Assembly (NCBI GenBank): GCA_902492755.1
Contig: CABUNB010000044.1
Span: 1-21,948 of the forward strand
From: an uncultured Collinsella sp.
GTDB taxonomy: Bacteria > Actinomycetota > Coriobacteriia > Coriobacteriales > Coriobacteriaceae
Direction of reading: 5' to 3'
Length of the DNA: 21,948 nucleotides
How positions within the stretch are numbered: position 1 is the first letter of the stretch; each line of letters begins with the position of its first letter. The position numbers were made by a program, and so were the translations under genes. The notes beneath the pieces are model-generated. The model saw only the letters and a list, made by a program, of their open reading frames with translations, was not told where the DNA came from and did no database searches. Positions 8,446 through 15,112 of this stretch are shown one piece after another.

Positions 8446-8480
8446 AATGTGGCATAAGGGACCGTCCCTCATGCAACATT
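8446..8480. repeat. GGGAC-GTCCC hairpin between nadA and nadB
   Basis: An imperfect inverted repeat fills most of the 56-bp nadA-nadB gap: AATGT (8446-8450) with ACATT (8476-8480), GCAT (8452-8455) with ATGC (8471-8474), and GGGAC (8458-8462) with GTCCC (8464-8468). It resembles other GGGAC/GTCCC repeats in this window. Lying inside the operon, it could adjust nadA:nadB ratio by mRNA processing or partial termination. Confidence 0.55.
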
Positions 8481-8483
8481 GTT

Positions 8484-9509
8484 CTAGCGTGCTGCGTACT
8501 CGAGCATACGGTCGAGCGTGAGCTTGGCCTGGTCTGCTGCCTCGTCCGAGACGCCGATCTGCACCTCGCCCTCGCCCGTCTCCAGGCAGCGCACGAGCTT
8601 TTCGAGCGTGATGAGGTCCATGTTGACGCAGGTGGGCTGCACCGCGGGGAAATAGAACTTCTTGCCGGTGCCCTGGCAGCGGCGCTCGAGCTCGTAGAGC
8701 ACGCCGCGGACCGTCACGATGATGAACTCGCTCGCGTCCGACTCCTCGGCATACTTGATGATGCCGGCGGTGGAGCCGATGTAGTCGGCCTCGGCCAGAA
8801 CGTCGGCCTTGCACTCGGGGTGCGCCAGCACGAGCGCGTCGGGGTGGGCCTCCGTCGCGTCGACGATCTGCTCGACGGTGATGATGTGATGGCGCGGGCA
8901 GTAGCCGTTGTTGAGGATGACGTGCTTTTGCGGCACCTGCTCGGCTACGAAGCGGCCCAGGTTTTGGTCGGGAATGAACAGGATATGCTGCTGCGGCAGC
9001 TCGGACACAATCTTGACGGCGTTGGAGCTGGTGACGCACACGTCACTCCAGCTCTTGATCTCGACCGTCGAGTTGACGTAGCAGACCACGGCAAGGTCGT
9101 CACCGTACTCGGCGCGGGCGGCGTCGACCGTCTCGCGCTTGACCATGTGAGCCATGGGGCAGTCCGCGCCCGGCTCGGGCAGCAGCACGGTCTTAGTGGG
9201 ATTGAGCAGTTTGGCGCTCTCGCCCATAAACTCCACGCCGCACAGCACGATGGTCTGCTGCGGCAGGCTTTTAGCGAGCTTAGCCAGGTAGAAGCTGTCG
9301 CCGACGTAATCAGCCACGGCCTGCACCTCGGGCGCCACGTAATAGTGCGCCAGGATCACCGCGTCACGTTGGGTTTTTAGTTGCTGAATGGCCTCGACGA
9401 GCTCTGCGGGCACCAGTGCCGCACGCTCCGTTGCCGTCGTTGCCGATGCCAGGCCGGCCGCGATATCGCGTGCAAGCTCCGACGCATCCATGTTCGCGCT
9501 CTGTGCCAT
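8484..9509 (-). CDS. nadA: Quinolinate synthase NadA
   Basis: The product has 341 residues. The ATG at 9509 has GAGAGGGG five bases upstream; a TTG one codon earlier is unlikely. NadA condenses iminoaspartate from NadB with dihydroxyacetone phosphate to form quinolinate, using an oxygen-sensitive [4Fe-4S] cluster. The three cluster ligands are visible: C90 (VLCGVEFMGESAK), C233 (AHPECKADV) and C294 (QPTCVNMDLI). Other family segments are DAVILAHYYVAPEVQ, VGDSFYLAK, DCPMAHMV, CYVNSTVEIKSWSDVCVTSSNA, FIPDQNLGRFVA and SDASEFIIVT. It is first in the operon, under the promoter at 9545-9573 that the candidate NiaR operator covers. Confidence 0.97.
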   Translation of the reverse strand: MAQSANMDASELARDIAAGLASATTATERAALVPAELVEAIQQLKTQRDAVILAHYYVAPEVQAVADYVGDSFYLAKLAKSLPQQTIVLCGVEFMGESAKLLNPTKTVLLPEPGADCPMAHMVKRETVDAARAEYGDDLAVVCYVNSTVEIKSWSDVCVTSSNAVKIVSELPQQHILFIPDQNLGRFVAEQVPQKHVILNNGYCPRHHIITVEQIVDATEAHPDALVLAHPECKADVLAEADYIGSTAGIIKYAEESDASEFIIVTVRGVLYELERRCQGTGKKFYFPAVQPTCVNMDLITLEKLVRCLETGEGEVQIGVSDEAADQAKLTLDRMLEYAAR

Positions 9510-9544
9510 CAAGGCCCCTCTCTTTTGGCGAATCTTGGGGCTTT

Positions 9545-9573
9545 AGTATGACACCTAGGTTTACAGCTGACAA
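9545..9573 (-). promoter_or_regulatory. Promoter of the nadA-nadB-nadC-niaR operon
   Basis: Reading the minus strand, the -35 is TTGTCA (plus 9568-9573) and the -10 is CATACT (plus 9545-9550), with an exact 17-bp spacer. This matches sigma-70-type consensus at five and four of six positions. Start of transcription is expected near 9538, about 29 bases before the nadA ATG. Confidence 0.7.
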
Positions 9574-9594
9574 GACAGCTGTAAACCTAGGTGT
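9551..9594. promoter_or_regulatory. Perfect inverted repeat, probable NiaR operator
   Basis: The 19-bp arms ACACCTAGGTTTACAGCTG (9551-9569) and their exact reverse complement (9576-9594) flank a 6-bp spacer. One arm fills the -35 to -10 spacer of the nadA promoter, so a bound dimer would block RNA polymerase. Each arm also contains two small palindromes (ACCTAGGT and CAGCTG). NiaR is the only transcription regulator in the operon, which makes it the natural binder; this is inference. The divergent response-regulator gene starts 209 bp away and may not be affected. Confidence 0.72.
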
Positions 9595-9736
9595 AAAGTT
9601 GAAATAAAGATTCAATCATGTGGCAGGTCCATATTCGAACTGGCAAGCTGAGGATAGCTGAGCTCTCGATGGCGCAGGAGGCATCTTTCGCCACCGCAAT
9701 ACCGCTTGGCGCGAGTTGCACGCCGTGGGGCGCAAA

Positions 9737-9767
9737 CGGTCCGCACCCCCACAAGCGGTCCGCACCC
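9737..9767 (+). promoter_or_regulatory. Direct repeat upstream of the LytTR regulator
   Basis: CGGTCCGCACCC occurs twice, at 9737-9748 and 9756-9767, 19 bp apart start to start and 35 bp before the regulator ATG. LytTR proteins bind paired short direct repeats about two helical turns apart, so this could be an autoregulatory site. The sequence is not a clear match to the known LytTR consensus. Confidence 0.35.
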
Positions 9768-9802
9768 AATGTGGCAAAATCGAACTACTAAGGGGGCTTA
9801 GA

Positions 9803-10525
9803 ATGCTCAAGATTATTGCCTGCGACGATGATGTCGCTTTTCTAGATAGACTGCACCGGATGATCGACCGTTGGTCGACCGAGACGGGCACGACGGTCGA
9901 TGTTGCGCTCGTCACGCGCGGCGAGGACCTGCTGGCCCGCCATGCCGCATCGCGCGCCGACATCATTCTGCTCGACATGATCATGCCGCTCGTCAACGGC
10001 ATGGACACCGCGCGCGAATTGCGCCAGGCCGATACCGCCGTGTGCCTGGTGTTCCTCACCTCGTCGCCCGAGTTTGCGCTGGAGTCCTACGAGGTCCGCG
10101 CCTTCGACTATCTGCTCAAGCCCGTGACTTACGAACGCCTGGCGCAGTTACTTAACGAGCTTTCGAGCATGCGCCCGGCGGCAACCGACGAGCTCGTGAT
10201 CAAAACTTCCTTTAGCTACCACGCCCTGCGCCTGTCCGACATCGAATATGCCGAGGCGCGCAACAAGCACGTGGTCTTCCACCTGCGCGACGGACGCGAT
10301 ATCGAGGCACTCGAATCGTTCCGCAGCGTCGAGGACCGTTTGGAGCAAAACGCGGTCTTCTTTAAATGCCACCGCAGCTACCAGGTCAACCTGCGCAATA
10401 TCGATCACTTTGACCGCACGGACATCGTCATGCGCTCGGGCGCTTGCATCCCGCTTTCGCGCAGCTGCAAGCAGGGATTCCAAGACGCCTACTTTGCGGT
10501 GCGCTTTGAGGGTGGGAGACACTGA
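9803..10525 (+). CDS. LytTR-family response regulator
   Basis: The product has 240 residues. The ATG at 9803 has AAGGGGG six bases upstream. The receiver domain (about 1-122) has the acidic pocket CDDD (D8-D10), phosphoacceptor D58 in LLDMIMP, the conserved Thr in FLTSS and Lys in YLLKPV. The LytTR DNA-binding domain (about 140-238) carries IEYAEARNKHVVFHLRDG, ESFRSVEDRLEQ, FFKCHRSYQVNLRNIDHF and IPLSRSCKQGFQDAYF. AgrA, VirR and ComE belong to this family and control exported peptides, virulence or competence. The stop overlaps the kinase start (TGATG), so the pair forms one coupled two-component system. The target genes are unknown. Confidence 0.95.
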   Translation: MLKIIACDDDVAFLDRLHRMIDRWSTETGTTVDVALVTRGEDLLARHAASRADIILLDMIMPLVNGMDTARELRQADTAVCLVFLTSSPEFALESYEVRAFDYLLKPVTYERLAQLLNELSSMRPAATDELVIKTSFSYHALRLSDIEYAEARNKHVVFHLRDGRDIEALESFRSVEDRLEQNAVFFKCHRSYQVNLRNIDHFDRTDIVMRSGACIPLSRSCKQGFQDAYFAVRFEGGRH

Positions 10526-11802
10526 TGGTCTCCTCGGTCGAAATGATCCTTTGGGCAATCCACCACGCCACAACGCTACTCTTTGGCGTCTTTGCCTCGG
10601 CGGCGCTGTGCGGTATCGAAATCAATCGACGCCATGCGCTTGAACTGGTGCTGGTCGGTACCGTAACCGGATGCGCATTTGGCCTCGCCAATGCCGTCGG
10701 CGGCGAGCTTTTCGCCCGCCAGGTATATCCGCTCGTCGTGCATCTGCCGCTCGTCATCTATTTGTGCGCGCGCTACCGCCTGAGCCCGCTGCTTGCCGTG
10801 CTCGGCATTACGAGTGCCTATCTGAGCTGCCAGTTCAGCAATTGGATGGGCATCGCCGCATTTGCCGCAACCGATTCTCAGATCGCGTACTATCTGGCGC
10901 GCATCGCGACCACACTCGCCGTCTTTGCCGTCCTGTTGCATTGGGCCGGCGACATCGGTCCACGCTTGGCGATTAAAAGCACCACCGAGCTGGGCATCCT
11001 TTTAATCCTGCCGCTCGTCTATTACGTCTTTGACTATGCCACCAACGTCTACACCACGCTGTTCCACTCGGGCTCGGTGGTGACGGTTGAGTTTTTGGCC
11101 TTTGCGCTCTGCGCGTTCTACCTTATGTTCCTCGCCGTCTACCTGCGCGAATACGAAGAAAAGGAAACCGCCGAGCGAGAGCGCTGGATGCTCGAAACCC
11201 GCGACAGCGCCGCCATCAAAGAGCTCGAGGCTTGGCGTCAATCTGGGCGCGAGCTGTCGATTCTGCGCCACGACATGCGCCACTTCCTACGCGGCCTGGC
11301 CGCTTTAATTGAGGAGGGCCACACCGACGAGGCGCTCAAACGCATCGACGAACTCTGCGAAGCCGGCGACCGCACCGCCGTACGCCGCTTCTGCGCCAAC
11401 GAGACCGTAAACATTGCGCTTTCGTCATTCAACTCGGATATCAATAGAAACGGCATTACCGCCAACCTGCGCGCCGCCGTACCCGAAACCATCCACGTAG
11501 GTGACGCCGACCTGTTTAGCGTGCTCTCAAATGCCTTGGAAAACGCTATCACCGCCGCAAGCGCTGCACCCCAAGGAAAGCGATTCGTCGACTTTGACCT
11601 ACGATTGGAGGACGGCCAGCTGCTGCTGTTAGTTTCCAACACGTTTGACCGCGCGCCGCGCATGGTCGACGGCATGCCCGTGACCCGGCATGCGGGCCAC
11701 GGCTTTGGCACCAAAAGCATCAAACTTGCCGTGGAGCGTATGAACGGCAACTGCCAGTTCCGCATTAACGGCGATCGGTTTGAGCTGCGCGCTGTGATGT
11801 AA
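10525..11802 (+). CDS. AgrC/ComD-like membrane sensor histidine kinase
   Basis: The product has 425 residues. About six hydrophobic segments span residues 1-205, with no large extracellular loop, as in peptide-sensing kinases of the HPK10 type. A cytoplasmic linker helix (YLREYEEKETAERERWMLE) leads to the dimerisation helix with the phospho-accepting histidine H249 in SILRHDMRHFLRG. The GHKL ATPase domain (about 315-425) has the N-box SNALENAITAA and the G-box GHGFGTKSI. There is no agrB- or agrD-like gene next to it, so the ligand may come from elsewhere. It is translationally coupled to the LytTR regulator upstream. It is convergent with the next gene, 74 bp away, and no clear terminator is seen there. 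Confidence 0.93.
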   Translation: MVSSVEMILWAIHHATTLLFGVFASAALCGIEINRRHALELVLVGTVTGCAFGLANAVGGELFARQVYPLVVHLPLVIYLCARYRLSPLLAVLGITSAYLSCQFSNWMGIAAFAATDSQIAYYLARIATTLAVFAVLLHWAGDIGPRLAIKSTTELGILLILPLVYYVFDYATNVYTTLFHSGSVVTVEFLAFALCAFYLMFLAVYLREYEEKETAERERWMLETRDSAAIKELEAWRQSGRELSILRHDMRHFLRGLAALIEEGHTDEALKRIDELCEAGDRTAVRRFCANETVNIALSSFNSDINRNGITANLRAAVPETIHVGDADLFSVLSNALENAITAASAAPQGKRFVDFDLRLEDGQLLLLVSNTFDRAPRMVDGMPVTRHAGHGFGTKSIKLAVERMNGNCQFRINGDRFELRAVM

Positions 11803-11876
11803 GGGCGCGGGCGCGACGGATTTGCGTTCCGCGGGTACGGCTCGCCCGCTCGGGGTCGTTTGTCGACGCGGGCTCG

Positions 11877-12446
11877 CTACAGCGGCGCGGCCGCCGGGGT
11901 CAGCTGCTTGATGTAGGCCCACATGCGCTGCTTAGCGGCCTTGTCGGTGAGTGCCGCCTCAAAACCGTCGAGCGCGAGCACGCGGCGGCCCTGCACATGG
12001 GCGACCAGGCCGGGCTTGAGCATGGCGGTGTCGAAGTCATCGATCGCCACGAGCATATCGGCGTAGGTCTCGCGCATGGCGTCAGCCGCGTTGTTGTCGA
12101 GCAGTAGCACCGCCTCGGGGTCCAAGGCCTCAAGCGCCTCGCGGAACAGCTCGCACGGCAGAGTCTCGCCCACCGTGACCGCTCCGTCGCCTGTGCCGGC
12201 GACGCTTGCCAGCACGCAAAAATCCTCGGGCGCGTAGCCGATGGCCCCAAGCGCCTTGCGCAACGCCGCGCCATCCGGGCCGGCGGCAAGCTCGCCACCC
12301 GAACGCTCGGCCTCGTCCAAATCGCCTTTGACCAGCACGATCGGCGAGCACGCGTTGCCCACGATGCGCACGCCACGGACCGCAAGCGATGTGAGCTCCT
12401 GCTCGGCTGCCTGGGCGATGGCTTCTTTTTTCTGGCTTTGTGACAT
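11877..12446 (-). CDS. Uracil-DNA-glycosylase-superfamily-like protein, probably non-catalytic
   Basis: The product has 189 residues from the ATG at 12446, with GGAG eleven bases upstream; an ATG at 12482 is possible but depends on insertion-sequence DNA. I do not recognise a characterised family member. The order of motifs resembles family 4/5 uracil-DNA glycosylases: an N-terminal helix, SPIVLVKGDLDEAERSGGEL where GEAPGxxEDxxGxPF is expected, then LRKALGAIGYAPEDFCVLASV, then LFREALEALDPEAVLLLDNNAADAM in place of the usual lkPrvivaLGxxAa segment. The catalytic loop, the cluster cysteines and the late HPS motif are absent. A structural or regulatory role is possible; none is known. The IS element is inserted immediately upstream. 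Confidence 0.6.
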   Translation of the reverse strand: MSQSQKKEAIAQAAEQELTSLAVRGVRIVGNACSPIVLVKGDLDEAERSGGELAAGPDGAALRKALGAIGYAPEDFCVLASVAGTGDGAVTVGETLPCELFREALEALDPEAVLLLDNNAADAMRETYADMLVAIDDFDTAMLKPGLVAHVQGRRVLALDGFEAALTDKAAKQRMWAYIKQLTPAAAPL

Positions 12447-12493
12447 AGGTATGCGCTCTCCAATCGTTTGCGTGCCCACCATTATTTGACACT

Positions 12494-12514
12494 CCCCATG
12501 GCTAAAGCCAGGGG
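12494..12514 (-). other. IS right-end hairpin (probable 3' part of TnpB guide RNA)
   Basis: CCCC (12494-12497) pairs GGGG (12511-12514), and TGGCT (12499-12503) pairs AGCCA (12506-12510), with an unpaired A at 12498. TnpA recognises such hairpins. In known TnpB systems the guide RNA spans the end of tnpB and this right end, with the guide taken from flanking DNA, here from 12485 downward. Confidence 0.7.
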
Positions 12515-12537
12515 ATTCTTGCTTCACCGAGAATTGC

Positions 12538-13728
12538 CTAGACTGCGCATGCAGCCGTAGGTCTTACGCCCTCTCCACAAGCGTTTGCGGCATCCGCCGC
12601 GGTTCCCGCATGCCCTGCGGTACCTTCCAGGATTCTCCTTCCCTCGCGGGCGATGTTGACGGCGGCATTTAGGTCGCGGTCGTGACGCATGCCGCACGCG
12701 GGACAGTCCCATACCCGTTCGGCCAGCGTCAGTCCCCTGTAGACGTAACCGCATGCGGAACACGTCTTGCTGGACGGATAGAACCTGCCCACCCTTACGA
12801 AGCCGCGCCCCGACCATGCGCATTTGTACTCGAGCTGGCGCGCCAGCTCCGACATGGCGGCATCGCCCACGGCCTTGGCGAGGCGGCGGTTCCTCTGCAT
12901 GCCCCTGACGTTCAGGTCCTCGACCGCGATGTTTTGGCTTTCTCTCACCGCATGCGTCGTGAACTTGTGCAGGGCGTCCTTCCGCCGGTTGGCCACCTTC
13001 TCGTGCGCCCGCGCGACCCTGACACGCTGCCTGGCGCGATTTGCGGAGCCCTTCCGCTTGCGCGAGAGCCGTCGCTGCTCCCGTGCCAGCTTCCTCTCGC
13101 TCCTCTGCAGGTTTCTGGGGTTGGGCAGGCGCTCCCCCGTGGAGCAGGTGGCTATGTCGTGTATCCCCGCATCGACCCCCAGGAATCCGACGGTCGGGGC
13201 CGGTGCATCCGTGGCGGGGACGTCCGCGCAGCATATCGCCACGTAGTACTTGCCGCTCGGCACCTGCTTGACCGTCGCGGACAGGACGCGCCCCTCCACG
13301 GGACGGCTCACCCGTGCCCTGACGGTCCCCAGCTTGGGCAGCCTCACGTGCCTGGCGTCGATTATCCCGACGCCGTTCGTGCGGTAGCTCTTCCTCCCCG
13401 CGCGTTTGGACTTGAACTTCGGAAAGCCCACCTTGCCTGGTGCGCGGAAGAAGTTCCTATATGCCTTGTCCAGGTCGCGCAGGGACTGCTGCAGCGCCAT
13501 GGAGTCCACCTCGGAGAGCCACGGCGCGTCCGTTTTCTTCCAGGCGGGGATCTGGGTGATGTAGGAGTTGATGTGCTTCGATTTGCCCGTCCGCGCGTAC
13601 TCGTCCCGCCTCATCGCCAGCACCCTGTTGTAGACCCAGCGACAGCAGCCGAAGGTCTTCTGCAGGAGGGCCTCCTGATCGGCGCTCGGGTATATGCGGT
13701 ACTCGAAGCTCTTGTCCATGGCCCTCAT
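12538..13728 (-). CDS. tnpB: TnpB, RNA-guided nuclease of the IS605 element
   Basis: The product has 396 residues, full length. The N-terminal part has the usual opening KSFEYRIYPSADQEALLQKTFGCCRWVYN, and the central part has KVGFPKFKSKR. The RuvC-like nuclease residues appear intact: D186 (GVDAGIHDIAT), E270 (IAVEDLNVRGM) and the DRDLNAAVNIAREG motif (D350, D352). A zinc ribbon uses C323, C326, C342 and C345 (CSACGYV, CPACG). TnpB proteins cut DNA next to a short adjacent motif using a guide RNA from the transposon end and help retain the element. The ATG overlaps the tnpA stop by four bases (ATGA); MDKSF three codons later is an alternative start. No frameshift is seen. Confidence 0.94.
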   Translation of the reverse strand: MRAMDKSFEYRIYPSADQEALLQKTFGCCRWVYNRVLAMRRDEYARTGKSKHINSYITQIPAWKKTDAPWLSEVDSMALQQSLRDLDKAYRNFFRAPGKVGFPKFKSKRAGRKSYRTNGVGIIDARHVRLPKLGTVRARVSRPVEGRVLSATVKQVPSGKYYVAICCADVPATDAPAPTVGFLGVDAGIHDIATCSTGERLPNPRNLQRSERKLAREQRRLSRKRKGSANRARQRVRVARAHEKVANRRKDALHKFTTHAVRESQNIAVEDLNVRGMQRNRRLAKAVGDAAMSELARQLEYKCAWSGRGFVRVGRFYPSSKTCSACGYVYRGLTLAERVWDCPACGMRHDRDLNAAVNIAREGRRILEGTAGHAGTAADAANACGEGVRPTAACAV

Positions 13729-14120
13729 GCGTTCTTCTGGTCCTCGATATATTGCCTGACGGTCTCGGGCGTCGCCCCGCCGACGGTCGAGACGAAGTAG
13801 CTGTTCGTCCAGAGCGTCGGCAGCTTGCGCTTCAGCTGCGGGAACTCGGTGCGCAAGTCATGGCTGGTCCTGCCTTTGATGCGCTTTACGGCCCGGTGGA
13901 TGCCGAACTGGGGGTCGACCGAGATGAGCATGTGCACGCGGTCGGGCATGACCTCGATTTCCCTTATCTCGAAATCGAGCTCTTCCGCAACCTCGTGCGC
14001 AATCTCCTTGAAGCGGGAGTCGATGCCGTCCACGAGCACCTTTCTGCGGTATTTCGGGCAGAAGACCACATGGTAGTCGCAGCTCCAGACTATGTTGTCG
14101 TTGCTTCTGTATCTATCCAT
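13725..14120 (-). CDS. tnpA: TnpA, Y1-type (IS200) transposase with altered HUH motif
   Basis: The product has 131 residues, typical length. The family opening is NIVWSCDYHVVFCPKYRRKVL, then KRIKGRTSHDLR, LWTNSYFVSTVGGA and the catalytic tyrosine Y124 in TVRQYIEDQ. The metal-binding HUH motif, usually PDHVH, reads PDRVH: residue 61 is Arg (CGC) where His (CAC) is expected, one base away, while H63 remains. This may reduce or abolish strand cleavage. A TATACT box (plus 14127-14132) lies so close that transcription would start about at the ATG, suggesting a leaderless, poorly translated message. A longer frame reaching 14924 is antisense to thioredoxin and is not real. Confidence 0.92.
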   Translation of the reverse strand: MDRYRSNDNIVWSCDYHVVFCPKYRRKVLVDGIDSRFKEIAHEVAEELDFEIREIEVMPDRVHMLISVDPQFGIHRAVKRIKGRTSHDLRTEFPQLKRKLPTLWTNSYFVSTVGGATPETVRQYIEDQKNA

Positions 14121-14321
14121 ACAAACAGTATACCACTTGCAGCCGTATATGTATATCGGCTGACGCCGATGCGCCTTATATCCACATATCTGAAGAAAGG
14201 GGTTTTGCGGCGCTTTTGATAAAAGAGCCGCCCGCGAGTGGTTGCTTTGCGAGCCGCTGGGTATAAGCACGGTCGTACTGAGTTTTACGCGGCCAAGCCG
14301 CGTCGCATTATGGAGGTCACC

Positions 14322-14642
14322 ATGGCTGACATTAAGCAGATCACCCCCGAGAACTTCGACGCCGTCGTCAACGATAGCCTGCCCGTACTGGTTGATTTTT
14401 GGGCCCCGTGGTGCGGCCCATGTCGTTCGCTCTCGCCCATCGTTGACGAGGTAGCTGATGAGCTGGCCGGCAAGCTTGCCGTCGCCAAGTGCAACGTCGA
14501 CGACAACCAGGACCTCGCCATGAAGTTTGGCGTCATGAGCATCCCCACGCTGATCGTCTTTAAGAATGGCGAGGAAATTGACCGCTCGGTTGGCGCGCTG
14601 CCCAAGGCAAGGCTGCAGGCGCTGCTGGAGAAGCACCTGTAA
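14322..14642 (+). CDS. trxA: Thioredoxin
   Basis: The product has 106 residues, standard for the family. The ATG at 14322 has GGAGGT six bases upstream, and the reading frame further upstream is not thioredoxin-like. The redox site is WCGPC (C31, C34) after VLVDFWAP, with the cis-proline loop MSIPTLIVFKNGEEI. It reduces protein disulfides and serves as hydrogen donor, being recycled by thioredoxin reductase (not in the window). It is monocistronic: a TATAAG box lies at 14262-14267, and a terminator follows at 14753-14789. It lies just outside the left end of the IS element, which does not interrupt it. Confidence 0.96.
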   Translation: MADIKQITPENFDAVVNDSLPVLVDFWAPWCGPCRSLSPIVDEVADELAGKLAVAKCNVDDNQDLAMKFGVMSIPTLIVFKNGEEIDRSVGALPKARLQALLEKHL

Positions 14643-14752
14643 TACGCCGGTCGCACGCTGCCGTCCGTGAGCGGATTTGCACCGCTCGCCGGAGTGCCGG
14701 GTACGCCCCGCGTAACCACGGATAGTATGGTAGGTACAAACAGCCCCCAGTG

Positions 14753-14789
14753 AACGGGTGCGGGTCAGACGGACTCGCACCCGTTTTCT
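14753..14789 (+). terminator. Intrinsic terminator downstream of trxA
   Basis: AACGGGTGCG (14753-14762) pairs CGCACCCGTT (14776-14785) in a perfect 10-bp stem followed by TTTTCTT. The 110 bp between the trxA stop and this stem show no open frame of note. Confidence 0.85.
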
Positions 14790-14862
14790 TATGCGGCGCT
14801 GCTTAGAGCGGGCGTAGTAGAATCTGAACCACTGGATTGCCCCGTACAAAAGGAGATTTTCC

Positions 14863-15111
14863 ATGCATGATGTTGGAATGAACATGAGCCAGCTTGCCAT
14901 GAGCGTCAAGCAGGTCGACGACACGATCGAGCTCGCTCACGAGTGGAGCCATCAGCTGCTGCATGCGACCGAGAACTTTGATATGGAGCGCATCGGCGCC
15001 AAGCTCGAGGCCGCCATGGCCGCGCTGCACGAGGCCCACGACGCGCTCGAGGGCTACGAGGAGGCCATCGAGGCCGATCACAACTCCGTCGGCTCCGTAA
15101 AGCTGGTGTAA
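14863..15111 (+). CDS. Small His/Met-rich helical protein upstream of nikR
   Basis: I do not recognise this 82-residue protein. The ATG at 14863 follows AAGGAG at good spacing. It has no signal peptide, no membrane segment and no cysteine. It looks almost wholly helical and acidic, with seven histidines (H2, H26, H30, H34, H56, H59, H73) and six methionines, several spaced i/i+4 or i/i+3 as in metal-binding helices (HEWSHQLLH, HEAHD). The stop is followed after one base by the nikR GTG, so the two are translationally coupled. Together with nikR and the hyp genes downstream, this suggests a nickel-related role such as binding or buffering; that is inference from context and composition only. 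Confidence 0.75.
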   Translation: MHDVGMNMSQLAMSVKQVDDTIELAHEWSHQLLHATENFDMERIGAKLEAAMAALHEAHDALEGYEEAIEADHNSVGSVKLV

Positions 15112-15112
15112 C

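Larger units (their letters stand above)
12486..14190 (-). mobile_element. IS200/IS605-family insertion sequence (tnpA + tnpB)
   Basis: The element reads on the minus strand. At the right end a hairpin (12494-12514) is preceded by GAAT and followed by AGTGTCAA ending at 12486. This is the same guide (GAAT) and cleavage tetranucleotide (TCAA) arrangement described for IS608. At the left end a subterminal hairpin ATCGGC-TGAC-GCCGAT (14155-14170) lies 20 nt inside a TTCA (14191-14194), matching the roughly 19-nt spacing of IS608. The right boundary is fairly firm and the left boundary is inferred. There are no terminal inverted repeats or target duplication, as expected for this single-strand family. 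It sits between thioredoxin and the UDG-like gene. Confidence 0.8.

Noticed and set aside
8428..9039. N-terminal extension of NadB up to 9039
   Set aside because: The extension overlaps nadA in another frame and is Arg/His-rich shadow sequence; the FAD fold begins right after the GTG at 8427.
14207..14231. Hairpin GCGGC-CTTTT/AAAAG-GCCGC as a terminator or IS end
   Set aside because: No T-run follows on either strand, and it lies outside the inferred left boundary of the IS; kept only as an incidental dyad.
14643..14752. tRNA or small RNA gene between trxA and its terminator
   Set aside because: No T-loop GTTCGAATC-like motif or cloverleaf, and no well-spaced promoter; it reads as an ordinary 3' untranslated stretch.
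14121..14924. N-terminal extension of TnpA up to 14924
   Set aside because: It runs antisense through thioredoxin; the TnpA family starts at the ATG at 14120.
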